A DNA stretch of 64,000 nt. Source: Lewinellaceae bacterium. Lineage in GTDB: Bacteria > Bacteroidota > Bacteroidia > Chitinophagales > Saprospiraceae. Positions 46,688 to 56,000 of the stretch are shown here, piece after piece (position 1 is the first letter of the stretch; each line of letters starts with the position of its first letter). The stretch spans positions 1,488,001 through 1,552,000 of the forward strand of contig JACJYG010000004.1 of the NCBI GenBank assembly GCA_020636215.1, given 5' to 3'. The notes under the pieces are model-generated. The model ran no database searches. It was not told the origin of the DNA and was given only the letters and a program-made list of their open reading frames with translations. The position numbers were made by a program, and so were the translations under genes.

Positions 46688-47234
46688 AGGAAAAAAGATA
46701 CGGTTAAATAAAGCTTACTGGACGTGCTTCCGGCGAAAACTCATCTGATACAGGCTTTCCCAGGGGTAACTCCCCTCCCCAAAGAAGGGAAATACTTCGC
46801 TGTACCCGTTCAGCCCTTTAAAACTGTAAAGGGATACCCTGCTGAATCCCATTGGCAATGCTGCTACTGGGCCGAAAAACTGTAAGGACATCTTGGGCAA
46901 CTGTGGCAAACTGTATGAAACCAGGCCTTAAGGCGCGCATTATTGGAAAAATATATAGTTTCCTTTTCGTAAAAATAATATTTGATTGCCTTTTTTTTTT
47001 AGAACAAACTGCCCTGCTGTTATTTTATACAAGTTACCTATAGGGTCAATCACGGGGTGACTCCTCTTAGCGTTCCTATAGATCAGCCGCTCCGTGATTC
47101 TGCCAAAACAAAATCGCTTCAATAAAAAAAATTACCTCCCAATAGGGGGATACCTCACTGCCGTGCATCATACTGGTGCATGGCCCAGCCCCAACGTAGC
47201 CGTGATTGTTCCTTTATCAAAAAGAAAAAATATC
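46688..47234. other. Divergent gene-free spacer
   Basis: 547 bp between the beta-helix gene (minus) and the head-GIN gene (plus). It contains AATCACGG (47048-47055) and CCGTGATT (47092-47099) as an inverted repeat 36 bp apart, and an AT-rich stretch at 46940-47040 likely to hold promoters. Short frames here have no family likeness. Confidence 0.45.
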
Positions 47235-47921
47235 ATGAAAACGATCTCAAAAGTATTATTGGCCGGTATTTTAATGTTATTCGCCCTGTCCGGCCGCGCC
47301 CAGCAGGATGAACGCAAACTAGACTATTTTGACGCAATCTCCGCCACCGGCGATATTGAGGTAACCCTCATTGCCGGCGAGGAGCCAAAAGCCGTTATTT
47401 TCGCTGAAGGCATCGATGTAGACGATGTGTCTGTCTTTGTCAAAGGCAAAACCCTGAAGCTGCAGTTGATCGATGGGCTGTTCAAAAGTGGCGAAAAGGC
47501 GCGGGTGGAAGTCACCTACCAGCAAATACGCGCCATCAAGGCCACTGCCGGCGCCAAAGTATACACTGAAGCTCCCCTCACCGGCGATATGCTCGACCTG
47601 CGCGCCGCCAGCGGCGGATATGTAGAATTAAAAGTAGCGATCAATACGCTCAACGCCTACGCTTCTGAAGGCGGTATCATCGACCTGGAAGGAAGTACGG
47701 AAACCCAGGACGTCACTGCCGCCACCGGCGGCCGGTACCAGGGGCTGGACCTCGAATGCGCCCGCACCTTTGTGAAAGCCAATACCGGCGGCGAAGCCGA
47801 AGTGGTGGCTACGCTGAAACTGGATGCCAACGCCAATACCGGCGGAACCATCCATTACAAAGGGGAACCGGAGGAAAAATATACCCGCACGGTCATCGCC
47901 GGGGATATTCACAAGCTCTAG
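47235..47921 (+). CDS. Head-GIN domain (DUF2807) secreted protein
   Basis: 228 residues from ATG 47235. The signal peptide MKTISKVLLAGILMLFALSGRAQ defines the start; the frame extends 47 codons upstream through a non-coding leader. The mature protein is repetitive beta structure with the DUF2807 pattern: FDAISATGDIEVTLIAGEEP, then I-K-A-T-A-G-A-K-V, L-R-A-A-S-G-G-Y-V, A-Y-A-S-E-G-G-I-I and A-N-T-G-G turns, which build a beta-helix-like adhesin fold. Such proteins are common in Bacteroidota envelopes and their role is unknown. It is transcribed alone. Confidence 0.88.
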   Translation: MKTISKVLLAGILMLFALSGRAQQDERKLDYFDAISATGDIEVTLIAGEEPKAVIFAEGIDVDDVSVFVKGKTLKLQLIDGLFKSGEKARVEVTYQQIRAIKATAGAKVYTEAPLTGDMLDLRAASGGYVELKVAINTLNAYASEGGIIDLEGSTETQDVTAATGGRYQGLDLECARTFVKANTGGEAEVVATLKLDANANTGGTIHYKGEPEEKYTRTVIAGDIHKL

Positions 47922-48002
47922 AATAGCCGCTTGAAAAATTTGCAAAATGCGGCCTTTGGCTGTAACCAAACGCCCGGTTGAAACGACATAAGATTGAAAC
48001 CT

Positions 48003-48140
48003 GAAACCTACCCGTCCTCCCCGACAACTGTCGGATCAGCCGGGTAAAAAACTCAGAAACCCTGAAACTCAAAAACCTGTAACCTGTAACCCGAAACCTA
48101 CCCGTCCTCCCCGACAATTCGGGGCCAGGCGGGTAAAAAA
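48003..48140. repeat. Two tandem copies of a hairpin-forming intergenic repeat
   Basis: Copies at 48003-48050 and 48093-48140, 90 bp apart, share GAAACCTACCCGTCCTCCCC and end CGGGTAAAAA. Each folds: ACCCG pairs with CGGGT, with an inner CCGACA/TGTCGG or CCCCGA/TCGGGG stem. The inner arms differ between copies while pairing is kept. Confidence 0.65.
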
Positions 48141-48231
48141 AACGAAATCACCCGACTGTTTTTCTCCCGACGCAGTTTTTTTTCTGCATCAAATGAAACC
48201 GATCTATAAGACCCTTACAGGTTTTGTTTTA

Positions 48232-48274
48232 AACAAAAAGGGGGCAGCGCACGCGCTACCCCTTTTGTTTTTTG
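48232..48274 (+). terminator. Long hairpin with T run
   Basis: AACAAAAAGGGG pairs with CCCCTTTTGTT, and AGCGC with GCGCT inside, followed by TTTTTTG. It ends transcription from the left; the nearest plus-strand gene stop is 310 bp upstream, so an intermediate transcript is possible. Confidence 0.65.
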
Positions 48275-48293
48275 CCTTTGGACGGGCAACAAA

Positions 48294-48322
48294 AAGTGCC
48301 TTCATATTGCATGAAGGCACTT
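48294..48322 (-). terminator. Rho-independent terminator of the 48379-48954 gene
   Basis: A perfect 12-bp stem, AAGTGCCTTCAT with ATGAAGGCACTT, and a 5-nt loop. Read on the minus strand it is followed by TTTTTGTT, and it lies 57 bp past the stop of the minus-strand gene. Confidence 0.75.
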
Positions 48323-48378
48323 CCATAAATACAATTAGAATCCCATGATAAAAAAGTTACGCTGCTAAAATTATTTAG

Positions 48379-48954
48379 CTAGAGAATAATTGTCAAACCG
48401 GTGGAAATCAGGCGGTCTTTTACCACTCTTTCTCCACTAATAGGAACGGATGGAAGCAGCCCGTGATTGTACCGGAAGTTGATTTTCGCCCATTTCCCGG
48501 CACGAAAACTGACCCCGCCCATCAATCCGACGTCAAAGCGCAGGACCATATCTTCCAGGTAGCGCACCTGTACGAATTCCGTCAGGTAGATGTTGCCGCT
48601 GTTCGCTACTGCGCCGACGAATGCCCCCCCCTCGAGAAAACAATTGCGGCTGAGGCGGTAATCCAGGTGAAAGGGCAGGCTCAACTGATAAAATTCCATT
48701 ACTTTTCGGGCCACCGCCCGGCTATAGGGCACGGTATTTTTGGCCACAACCACATCTGCGCCCAATGACCAATGCCGGGCCAGCTTCAGCGACTGGTTGC
48801 CATGAAAAAACAGCATCGGCTGCCGGGCCCTTTGGCCCGAAGCCAGGTTGGTCAGTTGTACGCCGGTGAAAAAGCTCCGGTTGACAGCCTGCGCCCTTAT
48901 CCCATTTCCGGGAAAAGCGAACAGTACCAGCATTAAAACAATCAACCATCTCAT
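48379..48954 (-). CDS. Secreted, outer-membrane beta-barrel-like hypothetical protein
   Basis: 191 residues from ATG 48952-48954. MRWLIVLMLVLFAFPGNGIRAQ is a clear signal peptide, which fixes the start. The remainder alternates hydrophobic and polar residues with aromatic strand ends (FHLDYRLSRNCFLEGGAFVGA, FDVGLMGGVSFRAGKWAKINF) and finishes L-I-S-T-G-L-T-I-I-L, as small eight-strand outer membrane barrels do. No named family is recognised. It has its own terminator (48294-48322). Confidence 0.75.
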   Translation of the reverse strand: MRWLIVLMLVLFAFPGNGIRAQAVNRSFFTGVQLTNLASGQRARQPMLFFHGNQSLKLARHWSLGADVVVAKNTVPYSRAVARKVMEFYQLSLPFHLDYRLSRNCFLEGGAFVGAVANSGNIYLTEFVQVRYLEDMVLRFDVGLMGGVSFRAGKWAKINFRYNHGLLPSVPISGERVVKDRLISTGLTIIL

Positions 48955-49241
48955 GTGTGGGTGTACGATTTTCAGGATTGTAAAAAAAGCGCCGCAAGAT
49001 ACGGCCCGGTTTCCAAACCGGAAGCTTGTCTTTTGCACGAAGCGCTTTCCCGAGGAGTGTAGTATCCGATAAACTTATGGAATGCGCCGTTTAGTATGGC
49101 CAAACTCACTAATTAAACCATTGCATCGGTTTCCGGTTTCAATTTCAAGTCTTAATTTTGACCACTAAGTGTTACCTTGCGCGCCACCTCCCGTCCCAAG
49201 GTCAAGAGCAATTTATTTGATCACATAAAACTATAAGCATT

Positions 49242-49622
49242 ATGTCTCTGCAAGACAAGTACCGCGCTGTACTCCAATTAGGTGAAAATTTCGGTGTGAA
49301 AGATGGCTACGTCAAGGAAGAAGATGGCGTCCTGAAAATTGGTGGAACTACTGCCACCCAGTACGAGAAAAACCAAATGTGGGACAAAATCAAAGAAATC
49401 GGCGGCGATACGCCTGCCGATCTGAAAGCGGACATCAAGGTGGCCGTTACGGATTATTACCACAAGCACACGGTAAAAAGTGGGGAAAGCCTTTCCAAAA
49501 TTGCGAAGCACTACTATGATGACGCTTCCAAGTACATGGCTATCTTCAATGCGAATACAGACCAACTGAAAGACCCCAACCTCATTAAGCCGGGCCAGGA
49601 GTTGGTTATTCCTAATCTGTAG
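49242..49622 (+). CDS. BON-LysM protein, Kbp/YgaU-like
   Basis: 126 residues, no signal peptide. The N-terminal part (about 1-70, MSLQDKYRAVLQLGENFGVK) is like the BON half of E. coli Kbp (YgaU), and residues about 75-125 are a LysM domain (HTVKSGESLSKIAKHYYDDA, ending L-I-K-P-G-Q-E-L-V-I-P). Kbp is a cytoplasmic potassium-binding protein; similar proteins in Bacteroidota are usually annotated 'peptidoglycan-binding protein LysM'. Lack of a signal peptide favours the Kbp-like reading. Monocistronic. Confidence 0.88.
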   Translation: MSLQDKYRAVLQLGENFGVKDGYVKEEDGVLKIGGTTATQYEKNQMWDKIKEIGGDTPADLKADIKVAVTDYYHKHTVKSGESLSKIAKHYYDDASKYMAIFNANTDQLKDPNLIKPGQELVIPNL

Positions 49623-49699
49623 GTTTTTAGGTTAGTTGGCTGGTACGTCAGTAGCTTGGCGGGCATCTTGCCTACCGGCGACTGACCTACTGCCAACTG

Positions 49700-49779
49700 C
49701 CTTCCCGATCTCAATCCACCGGATCTCGTCGGGATGAAAAGCTGCGGTGCACCTTTTCATCTGCCGACTGACGTACTGA
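49700..49779 (-). repeat. Dispersed intergenic repeat, copy A
   Basis: On the minus strand this stretch reads GAAAAGGTGCACCGCAGCT ... CATCCCGACGAGATCCGGTGG ... GAGATCGGGAAGG, matching copy B at 59239-59329 (plus strand) with a few substitutions and a roughly 20-bp length difference in the middle. Both copies are flanked by GTAGGTCAGT-like words. Confidence 0.75.
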
Positions 49780-49783
49780 TAGC

Positions 49784-50512
49784 TTACCCTCCCAGCACCT
49801 CCTCCAGCACCAGGTGAGCGTGTATTTCCGGCATATTTTCAATGTGGATATGATAATAATCCAACAGGTGAAGCAATATGGCCTTGCGTTGTTGCCGGGA
49901 AATAACCACCTCGTGGCAGTTTTCGAGCCTGCATTGCAGCAAGCCTGAAAGTAACTGGCTTTCTGATTCTTTCAGATAGTAGGCATGCGTGGGAGGTTCC
50001 TCTACGAATGTACCTTCCTGAAGGTCAAAAAATGGTGTTTCCGGCGCCCATTCTCCGTTGGGCAGGAAACCGAGAAAATAGCTCAACTCCAGCAGAAAGT
50101 GCAGATGGATATTGACAATGGATAGTGGGGTCTCATCCAGAAAGCGGAAAGTACGAAACAAAAAATCGAATAAAGGCCTGTTTTCTTCCGGTTCGCGAAT
50201 CGCTTTGCGCGCCATTTCCGCCAGAAACAGCCCCACGGCGCCTCTGCGCACATCAAAAGGGATGGCCTGGAATACATGGGCTGCCTGTAATTCCCGAACC
50301 CGGTTGAGCCCTTTTTCGTGGCGTTCGTAGGCCACCATCTCCACCAATGACATGATCTGCAACAGGCTGGCCTTCACTTTGGCATTCTTGCTGCGCACGC
50401 CACTAATCAGATAGCTCCGCAGGCCGCGTTCTTCCGTATATATATCTGCGATGATACTCGTTTCCGAGTATTTCACCGTCCGAAGTACAATGCCCTTCGT
50501 CTTGATCAGCAT
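49784..50512 (-). CDS. recO: DNA repair protein RecO
   Basis: 242 residues. The N-terminal OB fold MLIKTKGIVLRTVKYSETSII is typical, followed by YTEERGLRSYLISGVRSKNAK and the helical domain with the ELSYFLGFLP helix. The zinc-finger Cys residues of some RecO proteins are not seen, as is usual in Bacteroidota. RecO loads RecA on gapped DNA with RecR. It stands alone; the dispersed repeat copy A lies directly after its stop. Confidence 0.92.
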   Translation of the reverse strand: MLIKTKGIVLRTVKYSETSIIADIYTEERGLRSYLISGVRSKNAKVKASLLQIMSLVEMVAYERHEKGLNRVRELQAAHVFQAIPFDVRRGAVGLFLAEMARKAIREPEENRPLFDFLFRTFRFLDETPLSIVNIHLHFLLELSYFLGFLPNGEWAPETPFFDLQEGTFVEEPPTHAYYLKESESQLLSGLLQCRLENCHEVVISRQQRKAILLHLLDYYHIHIENMPEIHAHLVLEEVLGG

Positions 50513-50825
50513 AACTGTCCTCTCCCATTTTCTGAAAACCAGTGTAACAAAATAGGGCTTTATCCCGTCAAATGGACAAGAGCCAAATCAAATTACTAAA
50601 CTTATCCGGAATTTGTCCAAATCCAATAGTATGCCCAAATGTTAAGGGGTAAACCAACAAACTTTCATTGATCGAATAATTCCGGATTGTCGTCCAATTT
50701 AGTGGACAGAAGCATCCTTTTGAGGATAAATTTGTCTTTGTAAAAGTAGATCACCTGAATTAAAAAGTTGTGTTCATGCTTTAGGGCTGAGCGCAATCAT
50801 CGTTACCCGACTAAAAAAAAGAAGG
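50513..50825. other. Regulatory spacer with several GTCCA boxes
   Basis: 313 bp between recO and a secreted-protein gene. It holds TGGAC at about 50573, GTCCA at about 50614, the inverted pair GTCCA-6-TGGAC (50692-50707) and a TAAATTTG promoter element (50727-50734). No coding frame. Confidence 0.5.
50727..50734 (+). promoter_or_regulatory. Bacteroidota-type -7 element (TAAATTTG)
   Basis: TAAATTTG fits TAnnTTTG and lies 91 nt before the start of the 50826 gene. The GTCCA/TGGAC inverted repeat (50692-50707) sits 19 bp upstream, where a regulator could touch RNA polymerase. Confidence 0.5.
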
Positions 50826-51602
50826 ATGAAAACCTTATTCTTGACTACCCTGCTGGTATGCTGGGGTGCGTTTTCCTTTTCTGCCCCAATATCCATTGAA
50901 GAAAACTGTTCTTTTGTAACTTCCGAAACGCTGACACTGGCCCAACAACTCCTATACACCCTGCCGGAGGGCATGTGGCGTGGAACAACGCGCGACGGAA
51001 AAGAGGCCGCCATTCAATTCACCGATTCCGGGGAGGCTTATTGGTTCACCTTTGGCAGAAGAGGAATAACAGATTTTCAGGATTACCAGTGGTTCGTTTA
51101 CGCTCCTACAGCAGAAACTGCTGTTTTGGAACTGCAAAAAGAAAATGGACAAGCCACCTATGCTTTTGAAGTAAAGGCTGAGTGTCAAAGTATATCGTTG
51201 TATAACCTGCAAACCGGCGCCCAACTGGTGTTGGGGCACGACCCAGCTTCCTCTGAAGCAAGCCTGCTGGAAATGAAAGAGATGCTGGATGGTAAATGGG
51301 AAAACAACACTTATCCCTTTGATATCAAGGGTATCGACGGCGCCTATTTGAAATACCGGTTTTATGGAACCGGCAAAATGGAGCGCTTGTGCGGCACCCC
51401 CGAGCAAACCATTCGGGCTGTCGGCGAGTGGCATTTATCTAATGATGGGCAACTCCTTATCATGACTTTCGACGACGATGCCACTGTGATTGCCGAAATC
51501 AAACACCTCGATATGGACGAGCTGGTGTTGACGCATGTGTTAGCCTGCGAAGACGAACGCTTTGCTACCGGCCGGAAAGACTTCTTCTTCAACCGTCAAT
51601 AA
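50826..51602 (+). CDS. Hypothetical secreted protein, 258 residues
   Basis: MKTLFLTTLLVCWGAFSFSA is a signal peptide. The mature protein is a beta-rich chain; the C-terminal half has a lipocalin-like look (LDGKWENNTYPFDIKGIDGAYL, then VGEWHLSNDGQLLIMTFDDDA), a pattern seen in Bacteroidota 'lipocalin-like' and DUF stress proteins. No catalytic motif is visible. It has its own promoter element and a terminator at about 51632-51670, so it is likely monocistronic. Confidence 0.75.
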   Translation: MKTLFLTTLLVCWGAFSFSAPISIEENCSFVTSETLTLAQQLLYTLPEGMWRGTTRDGKEAAIQFTDSGEAYWFTFGRRGITDFQDYQWFVYAPTAETAVLELQKENGQATYAFEVKAECQSISLYNLQTGAQLVLGHDPASSEASLLEMKEMLDGKWENNTYPFDIKGIDGAYLKYRFYGTGKMERLCGTPEQTIRAVGEWHLSNDGQLLIMTFDDDATVIAEIKHLDMDELVLTHVLACEDERFATGRKDFFFNRQ

Positions 51603-51631
51603 TATTAGCCATAATATTTCCTGTTTGAAAA

Positions 51632-51670
51632 TTGGCCGCCAGGCAATTGCCAGGTTGGCCGATTTTTTTT
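51632..51670 (+). terminator. Terminator after the 50826 gene
   Basis: GGCC...GGCAATTGCC...GGCC forms nested pairing with an inner perfect GGCAATTGCC palindrome and is followed by eight T residues (51663-51670). Confidence 0.6.
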
Positions 51671-51816
51671 GCAGGAAGTCCAATATGGATGACCATATTG
51701 CCCAATCGTTGGGGGCTTATAGGCTCCCCACTAAGCTTGCCGGGGGAAGCCGCATCTTAGACAACCATATTACCCTGTAGTAATGTATTTCAGAAAAAAA
51801 CAGGCGTAAGGAACAC

Positions 51817-52758
51817 CTACTTCACCACCATCACCGGCACGCTGTCGTTGATATTCAACAACGTTTCCGTAGTGCTGCCAAGTAGCAGGCGTTCCAGCTT
51901 GGAGTGCCCTTTGGAACCAACGATGACCAGGTCGGCCTTGGCCTCCAGGCTTTGTTCCAGTACCTGATGGGCCACATCGGGGAGGTCGCTTTCCACCAGT
52001 AGCGGCCGGATCTCTTTTTCGAAGCCAGGCAATGCGTCAGCGATAAATTTCTCAAACCCCTTCTCGTGGTTTTCGTGGATGTTGCGTTCGAACTGCTCGG
52101 GCGTCATATCAATCTTGTAGGCCATAAGGTTCGGCCGTTGGTAAATGTTGAGCGCCAAAACTTTCGTCCCTTTTCCAGCTTGATGTTTAAAGGCGAGCGC
52201 TACTTTCAGGGCGCGGATGGAATTCTCCGAAAAGTCGATCGGAACCACGATGGTGCGCAGATGGCCGTGGGATTTTTCCGGTACGACCAGAAGGTTACAC
52301 TTGCCCTGGCGGATCAGGTTTTTAGCCAACACGCCATCTTTATGATTGGACCGTTTGCCGATGATGATCAACTCAGCCTCTTTTTCCAGAGAAAGGGCGA
52401 CGAACTCTTCCAGTACAGACCCTTCCCGCACTTCATACTTCACTTTTTCATCGCCTAAGTGCGGAGGGAGCTTCTTCGTCTCTGCCCGCATGGACTCGAT
52501 AACTGCTGCTACGCTTTCGGTGCTCAGCCCGGCCGGCTTCTCCGGGTAAACAGCCCATAAGGGCCATACCGGTTTAGGCGAGGAGATAACGTGCAGTAAG
52601 GAAATACTCGGAAAAGGTACTATCTCACTGAAAAAACTCAGGTATTTTAACATAGGGGCGTCGGTTTTATCCAATGCCAGGCCCACCAGGGCTTCTTGGA
52701 TCTCTACAGATGGTGGGGTTTGTCCTTTAACTGTTTTTTCTTTGGATGCGGTAGGCAT
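51817..52758 (-). CDS. Universal stress protein, tandem UspA domains
   Basis: 313 residues with two UspA-like halves (about 20-165 and 168-313). The second half keeps the ATP-binding loop G-S-K-G-H-S-K-L-E-R-L-L-L-G-S, while the matching loop in the first half is degraded (IGKRSNHKDGVLAKNLI), so only one site probably binds nucleotide. USPs help survival under stress by unclear means. Cytoplasmic; no signal peptide. It is transcribed alone and divergent from the fasciclin gene. Confidence 0.9.
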   Translation of the reverse strand: MPTASKEKTVKGQTPPSVEIQEALVGLALDKTDAPMLKYLSFFSEIVPFPSISLLHVISSPKPVWPLWAVYPEKPAGLSTESVAAVIESMRAETKKLPPHLGDEKVKYEVREGSVLEEFVALSLEKEAELIIIGKRSNHKDGVLAKNLIRQGKCNLLVVPEKSHGHLRTIVVPIDFSENSIRALKVALAFKHQAGKGTKVLALNIYQRPNLMAYKIDMTPEQFERNIHENHEKGFEKFIADALPGFEKEIRPLLVESDLPDVAHQVLEQSLEAKADLVIVGSKGHSKLERLLLGSTTETLLNINDSVPVMVVK

Positions 52759-53008
52759 AATGAATGGTATTTTCTGTTTAGGGAGAATGTTTCAGTAAGA
52801 CAAATAGCAGGAAATAGGCCACTTTTCCAATGATAAAAATCAATGCGCCCTTTGCCTGAGAAGGTTCACGAAAAGTCATGAATTGACGGCATTTGGTCAA
52901 AACGCTATTCTGGAGGATAGTCTGCTGAATTTCGCCCCCCCTTTCACCAACAATGCCAACAAACGCCTGTTGAGCTTCCATATTCCCTCAATTAAAATTT
53001 CGAACTAT

Positions 53009-56000
53009 ATGAAGATCTTTTTGACATTGTTGAGCGCTTTGCTCCTTTCCTTTTCCCTACAGGCGCAAACTGTAGTGGACATCATCGTGAACAGCCCGGA
53101 CCACAACGTCCTGGAAGCCGCGGTTATCGCTGCAGAATTGGATGACGACCTGAGCGGCGACGGCCCGTTCACGGTTTTTGCACCAACGGACGCTGCTTTT
53201 GCAGCACTTCCCGCAGGCCTGGTGGACCAACTGCTGATGGACCCCACCGGCGACCTGGCGCAGATCCTGCTTTACCACGTCCTGGGTGCTGAAGTATTGT
53301 CCACCGACCTGGTGGACGGCCAAATGGCGACTACCCTTGAGGGCAGCGACATTACCGTAACGATTAACGCCAATGGTGTTTTCATCAACGATGCTCAGGT
53401 GACTATGGCCGATATCCCGGCCGACAATGGTGTGGTGCACGTCATCAATGCCGTGCTACTCCCGCCGCCGCCCACCACGGTAGTGGACATCATCGTGAAC
53501 AGCCCGGACCACAACGTCCTGGAAGCCGCGGTTATCGCTGCAGAATTGGATGACGACCTGAGCGGCGACGGCCCGTTCACGGTTTTTGCACCAACGGACG
53601 CTGCTTTTGCAGCACTTCCCGCAGGCCTGGTGGACCAACTGCTGATGGACCCCACCGGCGACCTGGCGCAGATCCTGCTTTACCACGTCCTGGGTGCTGA
53701 AGTATTGTCCACCGACCTGGTGGACGGCCAAACGGCCACCACCCTTGAGGGCAGCGACATTACCGTAACGATTAACGCCAATGGTGTTTTCATCAACGAT
53801 GCTCAGGTGACTATGGCCGATATCCCGGCCGACAATGGTGTGGTGCACGTCATCAATGCCGTGCTGCTCCCGCCGCCGCCCACCACGGTAGTGGACATCA
53901 TCGTGAACAGCCCGGACCACACGGTACTGGAAGCCGCGGTTATCGCTGCAGAATTGGATGACGACCTGAGCGGCGACGGCCCGTTCACGGTTTTTGCACC
54001 AACGGATGCTGCTTTTGCAGCACTTCCCGCAGGCCTGGTGGACCAGCTGCTGATGGACCCCACCGGCGACCTGGCGCAGATCCTGCTTTACCACGTACTG
54101 GGCGCTGAAGTATTGTCCACCGACCTGGTGGACGGCCAAACGGCCACCACCCTTGAGGGCAGCGACATTACCGTAACGATTAACGCCAATGGTGTTTTCA
54201 TCAACGATGCTCAGGTGACTATGGCCGATATCCCGGCCGACAATGGCGTGGTGCACGTCATCAATGCCGTGCTACTCCCGCCGCCGCCCACCACGGTAGT
54301 GGACATCATCGTGAACAGCCCGGACCACACGGTACTGGAAGCCGCGGTTATCGCTGCAGAATTGGATGACGACCTGAGCGGCGACGGCCCGTTCACGGTT
54401 TTTGCCCCAACGGATGCTGCTTTTGCAGCACTTCCCGCAGGCCTGGTGGACCAGCTGCTGATGGACCCCACCGGCGACCTGGCGCAGATCCTGCTTTACC
54501 ACGTACTGGGCGCTGAAGTATTGTCCACCGACCTGGTGGACGGCCAAACGGCCACCACCCTTGAGGGCAGCGACATTACCGTAACGATTAACGCCAATGG
54601 TGTTTTCATCAACGATGCTCAGGTGACTATGGCCGATATCCCGGCCGACAATGGTGTGGTGCACGTCATCAATGCCGTGCTGCTCCCGCCGCCGCCCACC
54701 ACGGTAGTGGACATCATCGTGAACAGCCCGGACCACACGGTACTGGAAGCCGCGGTTATCGCTGCAGAATTGGATGACGACCTGAGCGGCGACGGCCCGT
54801 TCACGGTTTTTGCCCCAACGGATGCTGCTTTTGCAGCACTTCCCGCAGGCCTGGTGGACCAGCTGCTGATGGACCCCACCGGCGACCTGGCGCAGATCCT
54901 GCTTTACCACGTACTGGGCGCCGAAGTATTGTCCACCGACCTGGTAGACGGCCAGACGGCGACTACCCTTCAGGGCAGCGACATTACCGTAACGATTAAC
55001 GCCAATGGTGTTTTCATCAACAATGCACAGGTGACTATGGCGGACCTACAGGCCGACAATGGCGTGGTGCATGTGATCGACGCGGTGTTAATACCAGAAC
55101 TAGCACCCTGTGATGTGTTCATTGGCGGCCCTTATATTGACTTCAACCAGATTTTTGGCGGCGCCCCTGCACCTGACGCCAATGGCGACTGTCCGGTCAA
55201 TCAAATTACAGACTTTGAAGTTTGGGCCAGCGAGGCCTATACCGTCGATAACTTTGTTGAGGGCGTAGCATACACTTTCTCGATCTGTGAAGGCCCCGGT
55301 GCTGGCGCCTGGCCCGCTGAGCTCTCCATCTTCGATCAGGATGGCAATCTGGTGGCTTTTGCGTCAGACACCTGCGAAATCACCTGGACTGCTGAGTACA
55401 ATGGCACCTACCTCATCGGCATCAATGAAGTTGGCGCCTGCGGAGACGCCTCGATGAATACGCAAACCAACAATGGCTACCCTACGCTGACTTGCATGGG
55501 TACTGCGGTATCCACCGTTTGGGGGATCATCCAGGATAGCCCGGACCATACTACTCTAGAAGCCGCTGTTCTGGCTGCCGGCCTGGACGGTGCGCTTTCC
55601 GGCGATGGCCCGCTCACGGTATTTGCGCCGACGGACGCTGCTTTTGCAGCCCTGCCTGCCGGCCTGGTGGATGAGTTGCTGATGGACCCGTCGGGCGACC
55701 TGACGCAGATATTGCTGTACCACGTACTGGGTGCTGAGGTGTTGTCCACCGACCTGGTGGACGGCCAAACAGCCACCACGCTTCAGGGAGAAGATGTAAC
55801 CGTAACGATCGATGCGAATGGTGTTTTCATCAATAACGCCCAGGTAACGGTTGCGGACCTTCAGGCGGATAATGGTGTCGTCCACGTGATCGATGCGGTA
55901 TTGCTGCCGGCGATTGTCAGCACAGAAGAACCTTTCCTGGCTGAGCGGGTCCGTGTTTTCCCGAACCCGGCCTCCGGCCAGTTCCAATTGGAGTTGCCGG

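Larger units (their letters stand above)
47922..48378. other. Convergent gene-free region with repeats and two terminators
   Basis: 457 bp holding two copies of a GAAACCTACCCGTCCTCCCC repeat (48003 and 48093), a plus-strand hairpin with T run (48232-48274) and a minus-strand terminator (48294-48322). No coding frame is supported. Confidence 0.55.

Noticed and set aside
46715..46909. Minus-strand 64-residue frame before the beta-helix gene
   Set aside because: No signal peptide, no motif and no conserved neighbour; probably chance.
53057..54910. Long minus-strand open frames opposite the fasciclin gene
   Set aside because: They are repeated every 408 bp as shadows of the FAS1 repeats and have no family likeness; the plus-strand frame has signal peptide, domains and sorting tail.
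53073..55112. CRISPR-like regular repeats
   Set aside because: The 408-bp period is coding, in frame and without spacers of the CRISPR kind.
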